A stretch of 64,000 nucleotides of DNA from Mesobacillus subterraneus (GCF_020524355.2 NZ_CP129019.1:3472001-3536000); one strand, 5' to 3'. Shown: positions 46,065 to 54,888, counted from the first letter of the stretch. Notes: generated by a model from the sequence alone, not told the origin. Made by a program: numbers and translations.

Positions 46065-46599
46065 CGTCCTTCCATCCTTGTTTTTCCGCAATTTGCGCAA
46101 GCTTTTTCCGGGCCAAGGCCCTATGTAATGTCACTTTCACCTGGTTCTCGGTCAGGTCGAGCGCTTCCTGTATTTCCTGATAACTGAACATCTCGACCTC
46201 GCGCAAATAGAGAATCGACCGGTACTGCTCCGGCAAATAGGTCATTAGCTGCTCCAGGTCGTCGGATGTTTCTGCCTGTATCGCTTCATCCTCCGGAAGC
46301 CCGTAAGGACTCGCCATCTCATCTTTTGCAAACAAGTAATCCGCAAACGGGACCCACTTCCTCCGCTGTCTCCTCCGCCATTCATCCAGATAGGCATTGC
46401 GCGGGCCACCTTGAAAAGCCAGGGCCCTCACATCCTCATTCTCGTAAAAAGAAAGCGAAATCGTTGCGCGGACAAATGTTTCCTGCACCAAATCCTCGGC
46501 CAGCTGATGCGAGCCCGAAAGCTTCAACAGAAAATAATAAAGGGGCTTCGTGTACCTTCTATATAAATTGTCGAGTTCATTCCTTCTGCCGTCATTCAT
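46045..46599 (-). CDS. ECF sigma-70 factor
   Basis: About 184 residues. Region 2 (DNLYRRYTKPLYYFLLKLSGSHQLAEDLVQETF) and region 4 (LPEQYRSILYLREVEMFSYQEIQEAL) are complete. The ATG at 46599 follows AGGGG; a longer frame to 46671 has no site. It is co-transcribed with its anti-sigma factor and carries an ECF-type promoter of its own upstream. Confidence 0.9.
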   Translation of the reverse strand: MNDGRRNELDNLYRRYTKPLYYFLLKLSGSHQLAEDLVQETFVRATISLSFYENEDVRALAFQGGPRNAYLDEWRRRQRRKWVPFADYLFAKDEMASPYGLPEDEAIQAETSDDLEQLMTYLPEQYRSILYLREVEMFSYQEIQEALDLTENQVKVTLHRALARKKLAQIAEKQGWKDDEHGMD

Positions 46600-46634
46600 A
46601 CTACTGCCCCTCATTTTTAAAATCTCATAACTAA

Positions 46635-46660
46635 AACGATGATCTATATAAAATGTTACA
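46635..46660 (-). promoter_or_regulatory. Autoregulatory ECF promoter
   Basis: TGTAAC (46655-46660) and CGTT (46635-46638) with exactly 16 bases between match the TGAAAC-N16-CGTC type of Bacillus ECF promoters, 36 bp before the sigma gene. Confidence 0.75.
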
Positions 46661-46778
46661 CTCCTTATCATTATTTTTGTAAAAAAGTTTTCAAAACACT
46701 ATTTTCACAGTGAACGGCTTAGCTTTCTTTTTTCCAAGTATGGTACTATATAGGAGCAAAACGAAGGGAGTTTTTTCA

Positions 46779-47123
46779 ATGACTGAACAGAATAATGCTT
46801 TACCGCCAAAAACATGTGAAATCGAGCGTCTCGTAACAATGGAAGACGACGTCAATAAGGTACTGGAAGGCAAGAAAACCGCGACTCGCCGCAACGGCCG
46901 TTATGCTGATGTGGGCGAAGTGATGGAGTTAAAAGGAAAGAAATTCGTCGTGGACCATGTTTATTCCCAATCACTTGGAGAGTTGACAGATGGGGATGCC
47001 CGCCGTGAAGGCTTTGAAACGATCGAGGAGTACAAGCAGTCAATTCTATCGTATCACCCTGGAATGCCTTGGCTTCCGCAAATGCGCGTATGGGTGCATG
47101 AATTCAGCCCTGTCGAAGAATAA
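46779..47123 (+). CDS. ASCH-domain protein
   Basis: 114 residues, one ASCH domain (RLVTMEDDVNKVLEGKKTATRRNGRYADVG). ASCH is an RNA-binding beta-barrel related to PUA. The start at 46779 follows GGGAG. It is followed three bases later by a small membrane protein gene, so they are co-transcribed. Function unknown. Confidence 0.82.
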   Translation: MTEQNNALPPKTCEIERLVTMEDDVNKVLEGKKTATRRNGRYADVGEVMELKGKKFVVDHVYSQSLGELTDGDARREGFETIEEYKQSILSYHPGMPWLPQMRVWVHEFSPVEE

Positions 47124-47126
47124 GAA

Positions 47127-47567
47127 ATGGATTTATTTTACCGAATCATCATTTATCTTCACGTTGCAAGCGTGATTGCTTCAATTGTCCCATTCTTCAT
47201 TTTGATGCCAATTGTAAAAAAACTGCCTGATGCAGTGGGGAGAGAACTGGATGCCTATTTGACTTTGCTGAAGTCAGTCGTGCGGCTGTCAAAGCACGCC
47301 GGCCACGTACTGATTGGAACAGGAGTGCTGCTCGTCATCCTCGGTCCATGGACATGGAAAACGCCGTGGATTGTCGGGACTCTGGCGCTGCTGTTTGCTT
47401 CCCTCTTTTTCCTCGCAAGGGCATTTTCGCCAACGCTTCGTAAGTTTGCCGAAGAAGGCGCGAATAAAATAGAACTCTCCGCAAAATTGAAGCGCACCAT
47501 CTGGACTTACATCATTTTATTGATGTCGATGTTGTGGTTCATGGTCGTGAAGCCGAATTTGTGGTGA
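47127..47567 (+). CDS. Four-helix membrane protein
   Basis: 146 residues with four hydrophobic segments (about 6-30, 58-76, 82-100, 122-142). It resembles DUF2269-like integral membrane proteins, but I cannot assign it firmly. Co-transcribed with the ASCH gene; a strong terminator follows. Confidence 0.7.
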   Translation: MDLFYRIIIYLHVASVIASIVPFFILMPIVKKLPDAVGRELDAYLTLLKSVVRLSKHAGHVLIGTGVLLVILGPWTWKTPWIVGTLALLFASLFFLARAFSPTLRKFAEEGANKIELSAKLKRTIWTYIILLMSMLWFMVVKPNLW

Positions 47568-47575
47568 GGAAGTGG

Positions 47576-47605
47576 AAGCCCGGGCGGCAGTGCCCGGGCT
47601 TTTTT
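47576..47605 (+). terminator. Terminator of the ASCH/membrane-protein operon
   Basis: AAGCCCGGGC pairs with GCCCGGGCTT, followed by TTTT. Confidence 0.93.
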
Positions 47606-47621
47606 AATGGCAAGACCGACT

Positions 47622-47684
47622 TGGTCGAAATAAATCAAAATGTGGTCGAAATAATCGAAAATGTGGTTGAATTATTTTATTTTT
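47622..47684. repeat. Degenerate 21-bp array, TGGTCGAA family, second locus
   Basis: Three 21-bp units (47622, 47643, 47664) starting TGGTCGAA, TGGTCGAA and TGGTTGAA. The block is followed by TTTTCGCCAATAA, as at 11.4 kb. It lies between two genes that end toward each other. Confidence 0.65.
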
Positions 47685-47758
47685 CGCCAATAAAATAAAG
47701 AATCTGATGATATTAACAAATTTCCGCTAAATTACTTCCACTTAAGTACAAAGATTCT

Positions 47759-48332
47759 TCATTTTACAAGAATACCCTCATTTAAAAGAGATTCGGTATC
47801 GATAATTTTCGCAAATTCCCCGTTCAGGTTGACCATCGTCATTGCATGGATCAATTCTGCTTCGTAGACTTCTCCATTTATCCCTTTCCGGTCAAATGTT
47901 GCTGTTGCATCGGTAATGAGAACCGGATTAAACCCGTAATTTCCAGCCATGCGTGTTGTCGTTTCAACACAGTGGTTCGTCGTCAATCCCGTAATCACAA
48001 TATGCTCACTTTTCATATTCACGAGGATTTGATGCAAATCAGTCCCGATAAAAGCACTGTTCACAGATTTAGTGATTACAATTTCCTCCTCCAGCGGCTG
48101 GATAAAGTCCATGAACTCAATGTCTTCTATCTTTTCACAAAAAAAAGAAGGAATTCTTACTTTCAGAGATATGCTGCACGAAGATAATCGGCCGCCCCAT
48201 TTCCCGCCAATGCCGAATCAATTTATCAATGTTTTCTTCCGCATTGAGATTGTTCCTGTTCCCCCAGGCCGGGTTAAAAAAAGCCTTCTGTACATCAATA
48301 ACTATCAGCGGATCCTTTTTCGTTAATCTCAT
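47759..48332 (-). pseudogene. Isochorismatase-like cysteine hydrolase, split by a +1 frameshift
   Basis: About 191 residues as one frame. The catalytic Asp is in PLIVIDVQKAFF and the nucleophile Cys in TGLTTNHCVETTTRMAGNYGF; both are intact. The frame breaks after ESKNSFFF in a run of eight (A8 at 48139-48146); seven would read FFFCEKIEDIEFMDF. The family includes nicotinamidases and other amidohydrolases. The third ATG (48332) is chosen because GGGGGG lies nine bases upstream. Divergent to an Lrp-type regulator. Confidence 0.88.
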
Positions 48333-48523
48333 ATCCATCATCCCCCCTTATCATTTATAAGGTAATTTTAATGATAAAAGGATATAATTTACATAAAGTT
48401 TCTACGTTATTTAAGTTGATGTCCTTTAAAATTTATTGCATTTAAGCCATCTTTCCTTAAAAACATTAATCAGGTTTCTAATCAGTAAGTATCTTGCTAA
48501 AAAACATTAAACGGGGTGTCATT

Positions 48524-48946
48524 ATGGACCAGGTGGATAAAAATATTTTGCACCATCTTCAGGAAGACGGCAGGATTTCAATGACTGAACTAGGCAGGCG
48601 AGTGGGGTTATCCGTCCCTGCGGTGAAGGAGCGAGTAAAACGACTCGAGGAAAATGGAACGATTCTTGGATATCGTGCGATTCTCAATCCCAAAAAAGTG
48701 AACAAGCAAGTACTGGCTTTTATCCTGTTCGATTCCAAGCGCTGTAAGGAGTTCCGCGAATTCTGCATCGAGCATCCAATGGTCGTTGAATGCCACAGAC
48801 TAGCTGGGCAATATAGTTACCTAGTAAAAATCCTTGCAGGTTCAGTGGAAAACCTTGAGGAGTTCATCGATGAATCAATGGCATATGGACATCCTTCAAC
48901 TTTGATCAACTTGTCTTCACCTGTAGAATTCAAACATATTACATAA
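48524..48946 (+). CDS. Lrp/AsnC-family regulator
   Basis: 140 residues: HTH (TELGRRVGLSVPAVKERVKRLEENG) and an AsnC/RAM ligand domain ending STLINLSSPVEFKHI. It should bind an amino acid and regulate nearby or metabolic genes; target unknown. The start at 48524 follows GGGGTG. A terminator follows at once. Confidence 0.9.
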   Translation: MDQVDKNILHHLQEDGRISMTELGRRVGLSVPAVKERVKRLEENGTILGYRAILNPKKVNKQVLAFILFDSKRCKEFREFCIEHPMVVECHRLAGQYSYLVKILAGSVENLEEFIDESMAYGHPSTLINLSSPVEFKHIT

Positions 48947-48953
48947 AAGTAAG

Positions 48954-48980
48954 GCTGCCTTCTTATTAATGGCAGCCTTC
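48954..48980. terminator. Bidirectional terminator
   Basis: AAGGCTGCC/GGCAGCCTT between convergent genes. Confidence 0.88.
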
Positions 48981-48983
48981 TAT

Positions 48984-49445
48984 TCATTTCTTCGCTTCTT
49001 TCAAAGCTTCTTCTACCACTGTATCCATAAAATCTGTAACGACCTTTTTGTTGTTTTTCTCGCCACCTAGCTTTAACAAGGTTTTGCCCAGGAAGTTCAG
49101 CCCAGTATTCTGCCCTTGATAAATAAACCTGGTTTCATCCTCCCCGACCTTGACCAGCGTGAACGCCGCTTCAACCTGAAATGCTTTGGCCAGTGTGAAT
49201 CCGATTTTATTGTGTTTTTTATCAGGAGTGTTTTCGTACTCGAGGTCTTCAACGATATACGTTTCGATTCGCTTACCTTCTTTATATTTCTGCTCGTACT
49301 TCGAGCCGACGACTCCTTCTTTCTTTTCGATCACCTTGTTCTCTACCACATTTGGCATGATTCTCTGGATATTCTCCAGCTGAAATAATGTCCAGATTGT
49401 CTCGATATTGACCGGAATGATCCGCTCTTCGTACCATTTAATCAT
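48984..49445 (-). CDS. SRPBCC/START-like protein
   Basis: 153 residues with the polyketide-cyclase/SRPBCC fold pattern (WYEERIIPVNIETIWTLFQ, QGQNTGLNFLG). These small cavity proteins bind hydrophobic ligands. The start at 49445 follows GGAGG by nine bases and overlaps the MerR gene by 8 bp, so it is a ligand-binding partner of that regulator, or its target. Confidence 0.8.
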   Translation of the reverse strand: MIKWYEERIIPVNIETIWTLFQLENIQRIMPNVVENKVIEKKEGVVGSKYEQKYKEGKRIETYIVEDLEYENTPDKKHNKIGFTLAKAFQVEAAFTLVKVGEDETRFIYQGQNTGLNFLGKTLLKLGGEKNNKKVVTDFMDTVVEEALKEAKK

Positions 49446-49788
49446 CTTCTGCGTCCTCCATCCCAAATTCGAAGAAATCATCCATTTCTTCAATGAGTTC
49501 ATTCAGTTCCTGCACCTGATAGACTAGTCCCTGTCTCTTTTTCCATACTATTTGTTCAAGATTTTCAAACGATTCATCGTTCACAACGGTCAACATTTCC
49601 TGGATCGTAAAATTAAACCGTCTCAGATGCACCAATAATCTTGCCACCAAATAGGATCCGTTGTCGTAATAGCGGTACTTATTAATCGGGTCGATGAATA
49701 CTGGCTCGAGCAGTTTGATCTCCGCATAATACCTGAGCGTCTCCTTGCTGAGCCCCGTCATTTTGGAAAATTCGCTTACCTTGTACAT
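49438..49788 (-). CDS. MerR-family regulator
   Basis: 116 residues: HTH KVSEFSKMTGLSKETLRYYAEIKLLEPVF and a C-terminal coil. ATG at 49788 follows AAGGGGG. No metal-binding cysteines are present, so it probably senses an organic ligand. Operon with the SRPBCC gene. Confidence 0.88.
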   Translation of the reverse strand: MYKVSEFSKMTGLSKETLRYYAEIKLLEPVFIDPINKYRYYDNGSYLVARLLVHLRRFNFTIQEMLTVVNDESFENLEQIVWKKRQGLVYQVQELNELIEEMDDFFEFGMEDAEDD

Positions 49789-49888
49789 TGCGGCCCCCTT
49801 ATACAACCATCTTAAACTATGTAGCGCACCACAGAGTCAAATTTATTTAAGTTGATATAGAAAAACAGCCACTAAATTCAGCAGCTGC

Positions 49889-50161
49889 TTAACAGGAATC
49901 TCTATTGCTTCTTGTTAAAAGAAAAACAACGTCGTTAAAGTCGATCGTCACACTATTTACTTCGTATTCAATCGATGGGTCAACAGCGACCTTGATACCA
50001 TCGACGAGCATGATCTCGTCATCTTCATCCGGTTCATCCAGAGCCAGTCCAATCTTGGAGCTCCTTCAACTGATCCCGGCAAAATATAGACGTATACCTG
50101 GAATCTGCTCTTCTTCCAACAGTTTCAATATACGTTCGCGTGCTTTGTCAGTTATCTTCAT
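49889..50161 (-). CDS. HesB/IscA-like protein with in-frame TGA
   Basis: Reading through a TGA at 50066-50068 gives 90 residues: MKITDKARERILKLLEEEQI...LYFAGIS, TGA, then RSSKIGLALDEPDEDDEIM and a normal end. Both halves match the HesB-like fold, and the TGA occupies the place of the first conserved Cys. That Cys is selenocysteine in some HesB-like proteins of other bacteria and archaea. Choices are Sec, a Cys-to-stop mutation, or a sequence error; two nearby compensating indels would also give S-C/U-G-A-P. The start overlaps the phosphatase stop (ATGA). Confidence 0.6.
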
Positions 50162-50586
50162 TTTTTCCCGGGGAAGATTCTTTCTAGAGATGTGATAAGT
50201 TTAGAGTCAAGGTTCAACACTTCACGAACATCTCTTGCTTTTACCTTCGCTTCTTCAACACTTTCAGCTTTGCCGAGTTTCAGCAAAGTCCCTGCGGCAA
50301 GTGTGCCTGTTCTGGTTCTGCCCGTTGAACAGTGGAAGTAAATGTTTTTCCCTGACTCGTATGCAGCTGATACCTCGTCCAGTGCTTTTTTTACCGACTC
50401 ATCCTGCTGGGAGTCGTCATCATACATTGGCAGGTGTGTGCGTGGATACTCATACTCACCTTCCTTATTTTCGGCGCGAAGGTCATATACCATATCGATT
50501 TTTTCATTTTCAAGCAGATCAGGAATGGCATCTGCAGCGCCGATAAAAATCCTGCCTGGGATTAATGCCTGGTAGTTCTTGCTCAT
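50158..50586 (-). CDS. Dual-specificity-like protein phosphatase
   Basis: 142 residues. The CX5R signature is HCSTGRTRTG, and the general-acid loop is in THLPMYDDDSQ. It removes phosphate from proteins or lipids. GGAGGAG precedes the ATG. Translationally coupled to the HesB-like gene. Confidence 0.85.
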   Translation of the reverse strand: MSKNYQALIPGRIFIGAADAIPDLLENEKIDMVYDLRAENKEGEYEYPRTHLPMYDDDSQQDESVKKALDEVSAAYESGKNIYFHCSTGRTRTGTLAAGTLLKLGKAESVEEAKVKARDVREVLNLDSKLITSLERIFPGKK

Positions 50587-50609
50587 GCATAACTCCTCCT
50601 TTTAAAAAG

Positions 50610-50629
50610 GCCAAGAGTTTCCCCTTGGC
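50610..50629 (-). terminator. Terminator behind the arsC repeat array
   Basis: GCCAAG pairs with CTTGGC, followed by TTTTT on the minus strand, just upstream of the phosphatase gene. Confidence 0.65.
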
Positions 50630-50685
50630 GGTCATGTTTTTATGTTGGAATAGCACATAGTTTGCGAAAAGTGATTTACTTTCTT

Positions 50686-50970
50686 GTCTCAGCAAACGTC
50701 TTAATCGGTCGAAAATAGCCTTATTTTCCTGTCTTAGCAAACGTCTTAATCGGTCGAAAACAGCCTTATTTCCCTGTCTCAGCAATCATCTTAACCGGTC
50801 GAAAATAGCCTTATTTTCCTGTCTTAGCAAACGTCTTAATCGGTCGAAAACAGCCTTATTTTCCTGTCTTAGCAAACGTCTTAATCGGTCGAAAACAGCC
50901 TTATTTTCCTGTCTCAGCAAACGTCTTAATCGGTCGAAAACAGCCTTATTTCCCTGTCTCAGCAAACGTC
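50686..50970. repeat. 45-bp tandem array derived from the 3' end of arsC
   Basis: Six full 45-bp units (50686, 50731, 50776, 50821, 50866, 50911) and a seventh partial copy that is the arsC tail itself. Each unit contains the last codons of arsC with its TAA, then GGCTGTTTTCGACCG. The unit is a multiple of three, so it gives open frames of a repeated 15-residue word with no gene meaning. Confidence 0.92.
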
Positions 50971-51365
50971 TTGATTCGGTCACTGATCTGGTCGCGGACG
51001 CGCTGGAACACGTCCCATTTTTCTTCGTCTGTTCCTTCCGCTTTCGCTGGATCATCAAAGCCCCAATGTTCACGTTTCACATGTGGAGGCGTCACCGGGC
51101 AGTGCTCATCTGCATGTCCGCAAAGTGTGACAACCAGTTCTGAATTGTTCAGGATTTCCGGATCGATGACATCAGATGTGTGTCCAGTGATATCGATTCC
51201 AACTTCATTCATTGCCTTAACAGCCTTCGGGTTCAGTCCATGCGCTTCAAGACCCGCACTCTTCACTTCCCACTCATCACCCAGGTATTTTTTTGCCCAG
51301 CCTTCAGCCATTTGGCTTCTGCAAGAGTTTCCAGTACATAAGAAGTAGATTGTTTTTTTTGACAT
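50946..51365 (-). CDS. arsC: Arsenate reductase (thioredoxin type)
   Basis: 139 residues: P-loop [15 protein letters not shown] (first catalytic Cys), the redox cysteine pair in [15 protein letters not shown], and [10 protein letters not shown]. It reduces arsenate to arsenite with thioredoxin. Last gene of arsRBC. The 3' end has been duplicated into a tandem array. Confidence 0.95.
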   Translation of the reverse strand: MSKKTIYFLCTGNSCRSQMAEGWAKKYLGDEWEVKSAGLEAHGLNPKAVKAMNEVGIDITGHTSDVIDPEILNNSELVVTLCGHADEHCPVTPPHVKREHWGFDDPAKAEGTDEEKWDVFQRVRDQISDRIKTFAETGK

Positions 51366-51384
51366 AGTAGTTTCGCTCCCTTGT

Positions 51385-52686
51385 TTAAATAATGAGTAAC
51401 CAAATATATAGACCTACCAAAGTGATGAACAGAGTAGGAATGGTTAAAATAATTCCGGTTTTAAAATAAGTGCCCCATGAAATCTTGACACCTTTCTGTG
51501 AAAGGACGTGCAGCCACAGCAATGTTGCCAGTGAACCGATTGGGGTGATTTTCGGACCTAGGTCGGATCCGATGACATTCGCATAAATCAGCGCTTCGCG
51601 AACGACACCTGTTGTGTTAGTATCCGCAATCGCCAGCGCATCAATCATGACGGTTGGCATATTATTCATAACTGACGATAAGATCGCCGCGATGAAGCCC
51701 ATACCGATCGTTGCTACAAACAAACCCTGATCAGCTGCTGCCTGAATGACATCGGCCAGGATATTCGTCAATCCAGCATTACGCAGTCCGTAAACCACGA
51801 CATACATACCAATCGAGAAGAACACAATCGCCCATGGTGCACCTTTGACGACGGTCGACGTATGGACAGCAGGACTTCTTCTTGCCATCATCAAGAAAAA
51901 GATAGCTACTATCCCAGCAATGAACGATACCGGGATGTTCAGGAATTCACTTGCAAAGTATCCGACAAGCAAGACTCCCAAGACAATCCATGATAACCGG
52001 AACATCTTCATATCCTTGATTGCTTCAGCCGGCTTTTTCAGATTGGACATCTCATAATTTTTCGGGATGCTCTTTTTGAAAAATAAATACAGGACCAAAA
52101 TACTGGCACCCAATGAGAAGAAGTTCGGCACGATCATGCGGGATGCATATTCAACGAATCCAATATCAAAGAAGTCAGCAGAAACGATATTCACCAGGTT
52201 GCTGACAACGAGCGGCAATGAAGTCGTATCGGCAATGAATCCGCTCGCCATGATAAATGGAAACACCATTTTTTCTTCAAATTTCAGGTTGCGCACCATC
52301 GCCAGAACAATCGGCGTCAAAATCAGTGCAGCGCCGTCGTTCGCGAACAATGCAGCAACAGCTGCACCAAGCAGGGTGACGTACACGAACATCTTGACTC
52401 CGTTACCCTTTGCTGCCCTCGCCATATGTAAGGCAGACCATTCGAAAAATCCAATCTCATCTAAAATGAGTGAAATGATAATAATGGCAATAAATGCGAG
52501 TGTTGCGTTCCAGACGATTCCGGTAACATCAATTACGTCCTGGAAGTCTACAACACCAAAGATTAACGCTAGTATTGCTCCCCCTACTGCTGACCAGCCA
52601 ATTCCCAGACCCTTAGGCTGCCAGATGACCAATGTCAGCGTCACGAGGAAAATTAATGAAGCTATAATCGGTAATGACAAATCCAC
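51385..52686 (-). CDS. arsB: Arsenite efflux pump ArsB
   Basis: 433 residues and about eleven to twelve membrane helices, with the ArsB/NhaD pattern ([61 protein letters not shown]). GTG start close to GGAGG. It exports arsenite; in this operon it has no ArsA ATPase. Confidence 0.93.
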   Translation of the reverse strand: MDLSLPIIASLIFLVTLTLVIWQPKGLGIGWSAVGGAILALIFGVVDFQDVIDVTGIVWNATLAFIAIIIISLILDEIGFFEWSALHMARAAKGNGVKMFVYVTLLGAAVAALFANDGAALILTPIVLAMVRNLKFEEKMVFPFIMASGFIADTTSLPLVVSNLVNIVSADFFDIGFVEYASRMIVPNFFSLGASILVLYLFFKKSIPKNYEMSNLKKPAEAIKDMKMFRLSWIVLGVLLVGYFASEFLNIPVSFIAGIVAIFFLMMARRSPAVHTSTVVKGAPWAIVFFSIGMYVVVYGLRNAGLTNILADVIQAAADQGLFVATIGMGFIAAILSSVMNNMPTVMIDALAIADTNTTGVVREALIYANVIGSDLGPKITPIGSLATLLWLHVLSQKGVKISWGTYFKTGIILTIPTLFITLVGLYIWLLII

Positions 52687-52695
52687 ACACCTCCG

Positions 52696-53040
52696 TTAAT
52701 TACAGGAAATTCGTTTTCCCTGCTTCTCAAGTTCTGTTAATTTCTCTTCCTGGCTTGGAAGTGCATCCAAGAGCAGTTGAACAAATTCGAAATGCTCAAA
52801 TTGCTGGTTCAGCGAGTAAAAAATCCACTGGCCCCTCCTGCTTTCTTTTACCAAACCTGCGTCCTTCAGCTTGCGGATATGCTGGCTGATCGCCGGCTGG
52901 CTGGCATCGAACATGGCTACAAACTCACAGACACAGCAATCGTGATCAGCGAGAATCCTCATCATCGTCAAACGGGTCTTGTCACCAAGCAGCTTTAACA
53001 CCCCAGCAGCCTGATCCATCTCAATACTTTGCTTAATCAA
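52696..53040 (-). CDS. arsR: ArsR repressor
   Basis: 114 residues: As(III)-binding ILADHDCCVCEF and HTH ISQHIRKLKDAGLVKESRRGQWIFYSL. It heads arsRBC and should be released by arsenite. TTG start nine bases after GGAGG. Confidence 0.93.
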   Translation of the reverse strand: MIKQSIEMDQAAGVLKLLGDKTRLTMMRILADHDCCVCEFVAMFDASQPAISQHIRKLKDAGLVKESRRGQWIFYSLNQQFEHFEFVQLLLDALPSQEEKLTELEKQGKRISCN

Positions 53041-53067
53041 TGACTCTCCACCTCCAATTACCGTATT

Positions 53068-53096
53068 ATCATATAATGATTTGCTTATATGTTCAA
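53068..53096 (-). promoter_or_regulatory. arsRBC promoter and operator
   Basis: TTGAAC (53091-53096) and TATGAT (53068-53073) with 17 bp between; a palindrome CATATAA-N8-TTATATG (53070-53091) covers the spacer, a good ArsR site. Confidence 0.7.
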
Positions 53097-53155
53097 GAGT
53101 GATTTAGGAAATGTACATTCTTTTAATATTCCATTAATCTGCGTTATTCTTTTAA

Positions 53156-53230
53156 ATCAAAAAAAATTGATTTAGCAGTTGCAAAATGGTTCCGGAGGAA
53201 ATATAATACAGTATATCAAGAACTTTTGAT
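53156..53230 (+). promoter_or_regulatory. Promoter of the second ArsR island with two operators
   Basis: TTGCAA (53179-53184) and TATAAT (53202-53207) with 17 bp between form a strong promoter. It is flanked by two ATCAA-N6-TTGAT palindromes (53156-53171 and 53215-53230). Confidence 0.85.
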
Positions 53231-53245
53231 TAAGGAGCGCTGAAA

Positions 53246-53605
53246 GTGGAAAAATTCATTCCTTTAACAGACCTGACCAATGACTCCAAAGCCATTAAGG
53301 AACCACCGCTTCAAAGCACTTTTGAAAAATACGAAAAGAAATTCAAAGCCCTTGCCGACCAAAAACGCCTGCACATCCTCAATCTTCTTTGCCAGCAAGA
53401 CTCCAGCTGCGTTTGCGATCTAAGTGAACGGATTGACATGCCTCAATCAAAATTATCGTATCATTTGAAAATTTTGCTTGAAGCCAATCTGATTCAAAAA
53501 GAAACAAAGGGAACCTGGAGCTACTACACAGTAAACACCGAAGAAATCAACCACCTCTTGTCTCCAGAGCTTTGCTGCCTTTTCCGACCTAGCAATGGTT
53601 GTTAA
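53246..53605 (+). CDS. ArsR/SmtB-family repressor with C-terminal CC
   Basis: 119 residues from a GTG behind AAGGAG. HTH is MPQSKLSYHLKILLEANL; cysteines are in LCQQDSSCVCDL and in the tail SPELCCLF. It probably binds the ATCAA-N6-TTGAT sites found before each transcript segment of this island and senses a thiophilic metal or metalloid. Confidence 0.9.
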   Translation: MEKFIPLTDLTNDSKAIKEPPLQSTFEKYEKKFKALADQKRLHILNLLCQQDSSCVCDLSERIDMPQSKLSYHLKILLEANLIQKETKGTWSYYTVNTEEINHLLSPELCCLFRPSNGC

Positions 53606-53744
53606 GCTCTTTTCGAATACGTTTAGATTTTGCTACCAAGAGTAAAAATCGGCTTTTTGATTTCTACGATTAATTATTGATTGCATAATCTAATAACCAT
53701 TGTAAAAGAGCAGATCCAGCAAGGTCTCTTTTTTCAATCATTAA

Positions 53745-53782
53745 ATCAATTTTTTTTGATTAATAAATCAACATATTTTGAT
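53745..53782 (+). promoter_or_regulatory. Tandem ArsR-type operators
   Basis: ATCAATTTTTTTTGAT (53745-53760) and ATCAACATATTTTGAT (53767-53782), two 16-bp ATCAA-N6-TTGAT palindromes 22 bp apart, just before the small gene. Confidence 0.8.
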
Positions 53783-53798
53783 TAAGGAGAGGATATAC

Positions 53799-53969
53799 AT
53801 GTTTTATCATGATTATCAAGTGTTGGCACAATTGAAACAGCTGGAAGTGGAAAGGAAAGCCAGACACGCATGGAAGTTTTTTAAACAGCCGAAAAAGAAG
53901 CGCTCGCCGACGCCTGCCCGACCGCAAAATCCGCAGCCTAAATGCTGCGCAGTTCCAGCTAATTGCTAA
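53799..53969 (+). CDS. 56-residue basic peptide ending in CC and C
   Basis: The frame begins MFYHDYQVLAQLKQLEVERK, has a basic Pro-rich middle and ends KCCAVPANC. AAGGAGAGG lies at good spacing before the ATG. The vicinal cysteines resemble those of the regulator and the last gene of the island, suggesting a metalloid chaperone or sensor; no family known to me. Confidence 0.78.
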   Translation: MFYHDYQVLAQLKQLEVERKARHAWKFFKQPKKKRSPTPARPQNPQPKCCAVPANC

Positions 53970-53988
53970 AGGAAGAAGGTAGAGGAAG

Positions 53989-54852
53989 ATGATTGAATTT
54001 CTAAAAAGCTTTTTATGGATTGCCTTTGAATTGACCGTGCTTTTTATCGGGATATCCTTCTTGATTAGCCTGCTTCAGGGATACATTCCTTACGAAAAAA
54101 TCGAAAAGAAACTGACAGGACGCAATAAAGTGCTTGCCAGCTTTGCCGCCATCCTGTTTGCGTTTATCACACCTTTTTGCTCCTGCTCGACGATTCCAGT
54201 CGTCGTTAATATGCTAAAAAAGAAAATCCCGTTTTCGATCGTCATGGTTTTCCTCTTCGCTTCTCCGGTGCTCGACCCAACAATCTTAACAATCATGGGT
54301 GTCGTGATGGGCTGGAAAGTAACAATCATTTATACAATCATCACAAGTGTATTCTCGATTGTCATCGGCTTTACACTGGATCGACTCGGTTTCCAGCGTT
54401 ATGTAAAGAACGTCATCATGACTGGCTATGAAGAAAAGAATCAAAAGTTCAATTGGAGATTTGCTTTAGACGAAACCTGGTCGCTGATGAAAAGTGTCTA
54501 CCCTTACTTGCTGATTGGTGCCGCGATTGGCGCAGTCATCCACGGACTCGTTCCAACGGAGTTCATAACGAAATGGTTCGGGCACGATGCATGGTGGCTA
54601 ATTCCAGTCGCTGCAATCGCAGGGATACCATTATATATCCGACTTTCGAGCATGATACCGATTTCGCAAATGCTTATTTTAAAAGGAATGGCCCTTGGCC
54701 CCGTGATGGCGATGATGATTAGCTCAGCTGGTGCCAGCTTGCCTGAAGTCATCCTGCTAAAATCAATCTTCAAGAAGCAGCTTGTAATTGCCTTTATCGC
54801 CTCTGTTGTTACGATGTCCACTGTCTCTGGATTTGTGTTCTACTTTGTCTAA
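53989..54852 (+). CDS. YraQ/ArsP-type permease
   Basis: 287 residues, about eight membrane helices, with the Cys motif TPFCSCSTIPVVVN and GIPLYIRLSSMIPISQML. The PF03773 family includes ArsP, an exporter of trivalent organoarsenicals. Position in an ArsR island fits. Single Cys-Ser-Cys site in a membrane helix is the presumed metalloid site. Confidence 0.88.
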   Translation: MIEFLKSFLWIAFELTVLFIGISFLISLLQGYIPYEKIEKKLTGRNKVLASFAAILFAFITPFCSCSTIPVVVNMLKKKIPFSIVMVFLFASPVLDPTILTIMGVVMGWKVTIIYTIITSVFSIVIGFTLDRLGFQRYVKNVIMTGYEEKNQKFNWRFALDETWSLMKSVYPYLLIGAAIGAVIHGLVPTEFITKWFGHDAWWLIPVAAIAGIPLYIRLSSMIPISQMLILKGMALGPVMAMMISSAGASLPEVILLKSIFKKQLVIAFIASVVTMSTVSGFVFYFV

Positions 54853-54855
54853 TAA

Positions 54856-54871
54856 ATCAAATTTTCTTGAT
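54856..54871 (+). promoter_or_regulatory. ArsR-type operator before the last Cys-rich gene
   Basis: ATCAAATTTTCTTGAT, the fifth copy of ATCAA-N6-TTGAT, immediately upstream of AAAGGAGG. Confidence 0.75.
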
Positions 54872-54888
54872 TAAAGGAGGTGAAATCA

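Noticed and set aside
49905..50195. 96-residue plus-strand frame
   Set aside because: It is the antisense of the HesB-like gene, whose minus-strand reading shows clear family similarity.
50519..51073. Two frames of 88 and 95 residues with repeated RLRRLLRQENKAVFD
   Set aside because: They are the 45-bp arsC-tail array read out of frame to arsC.
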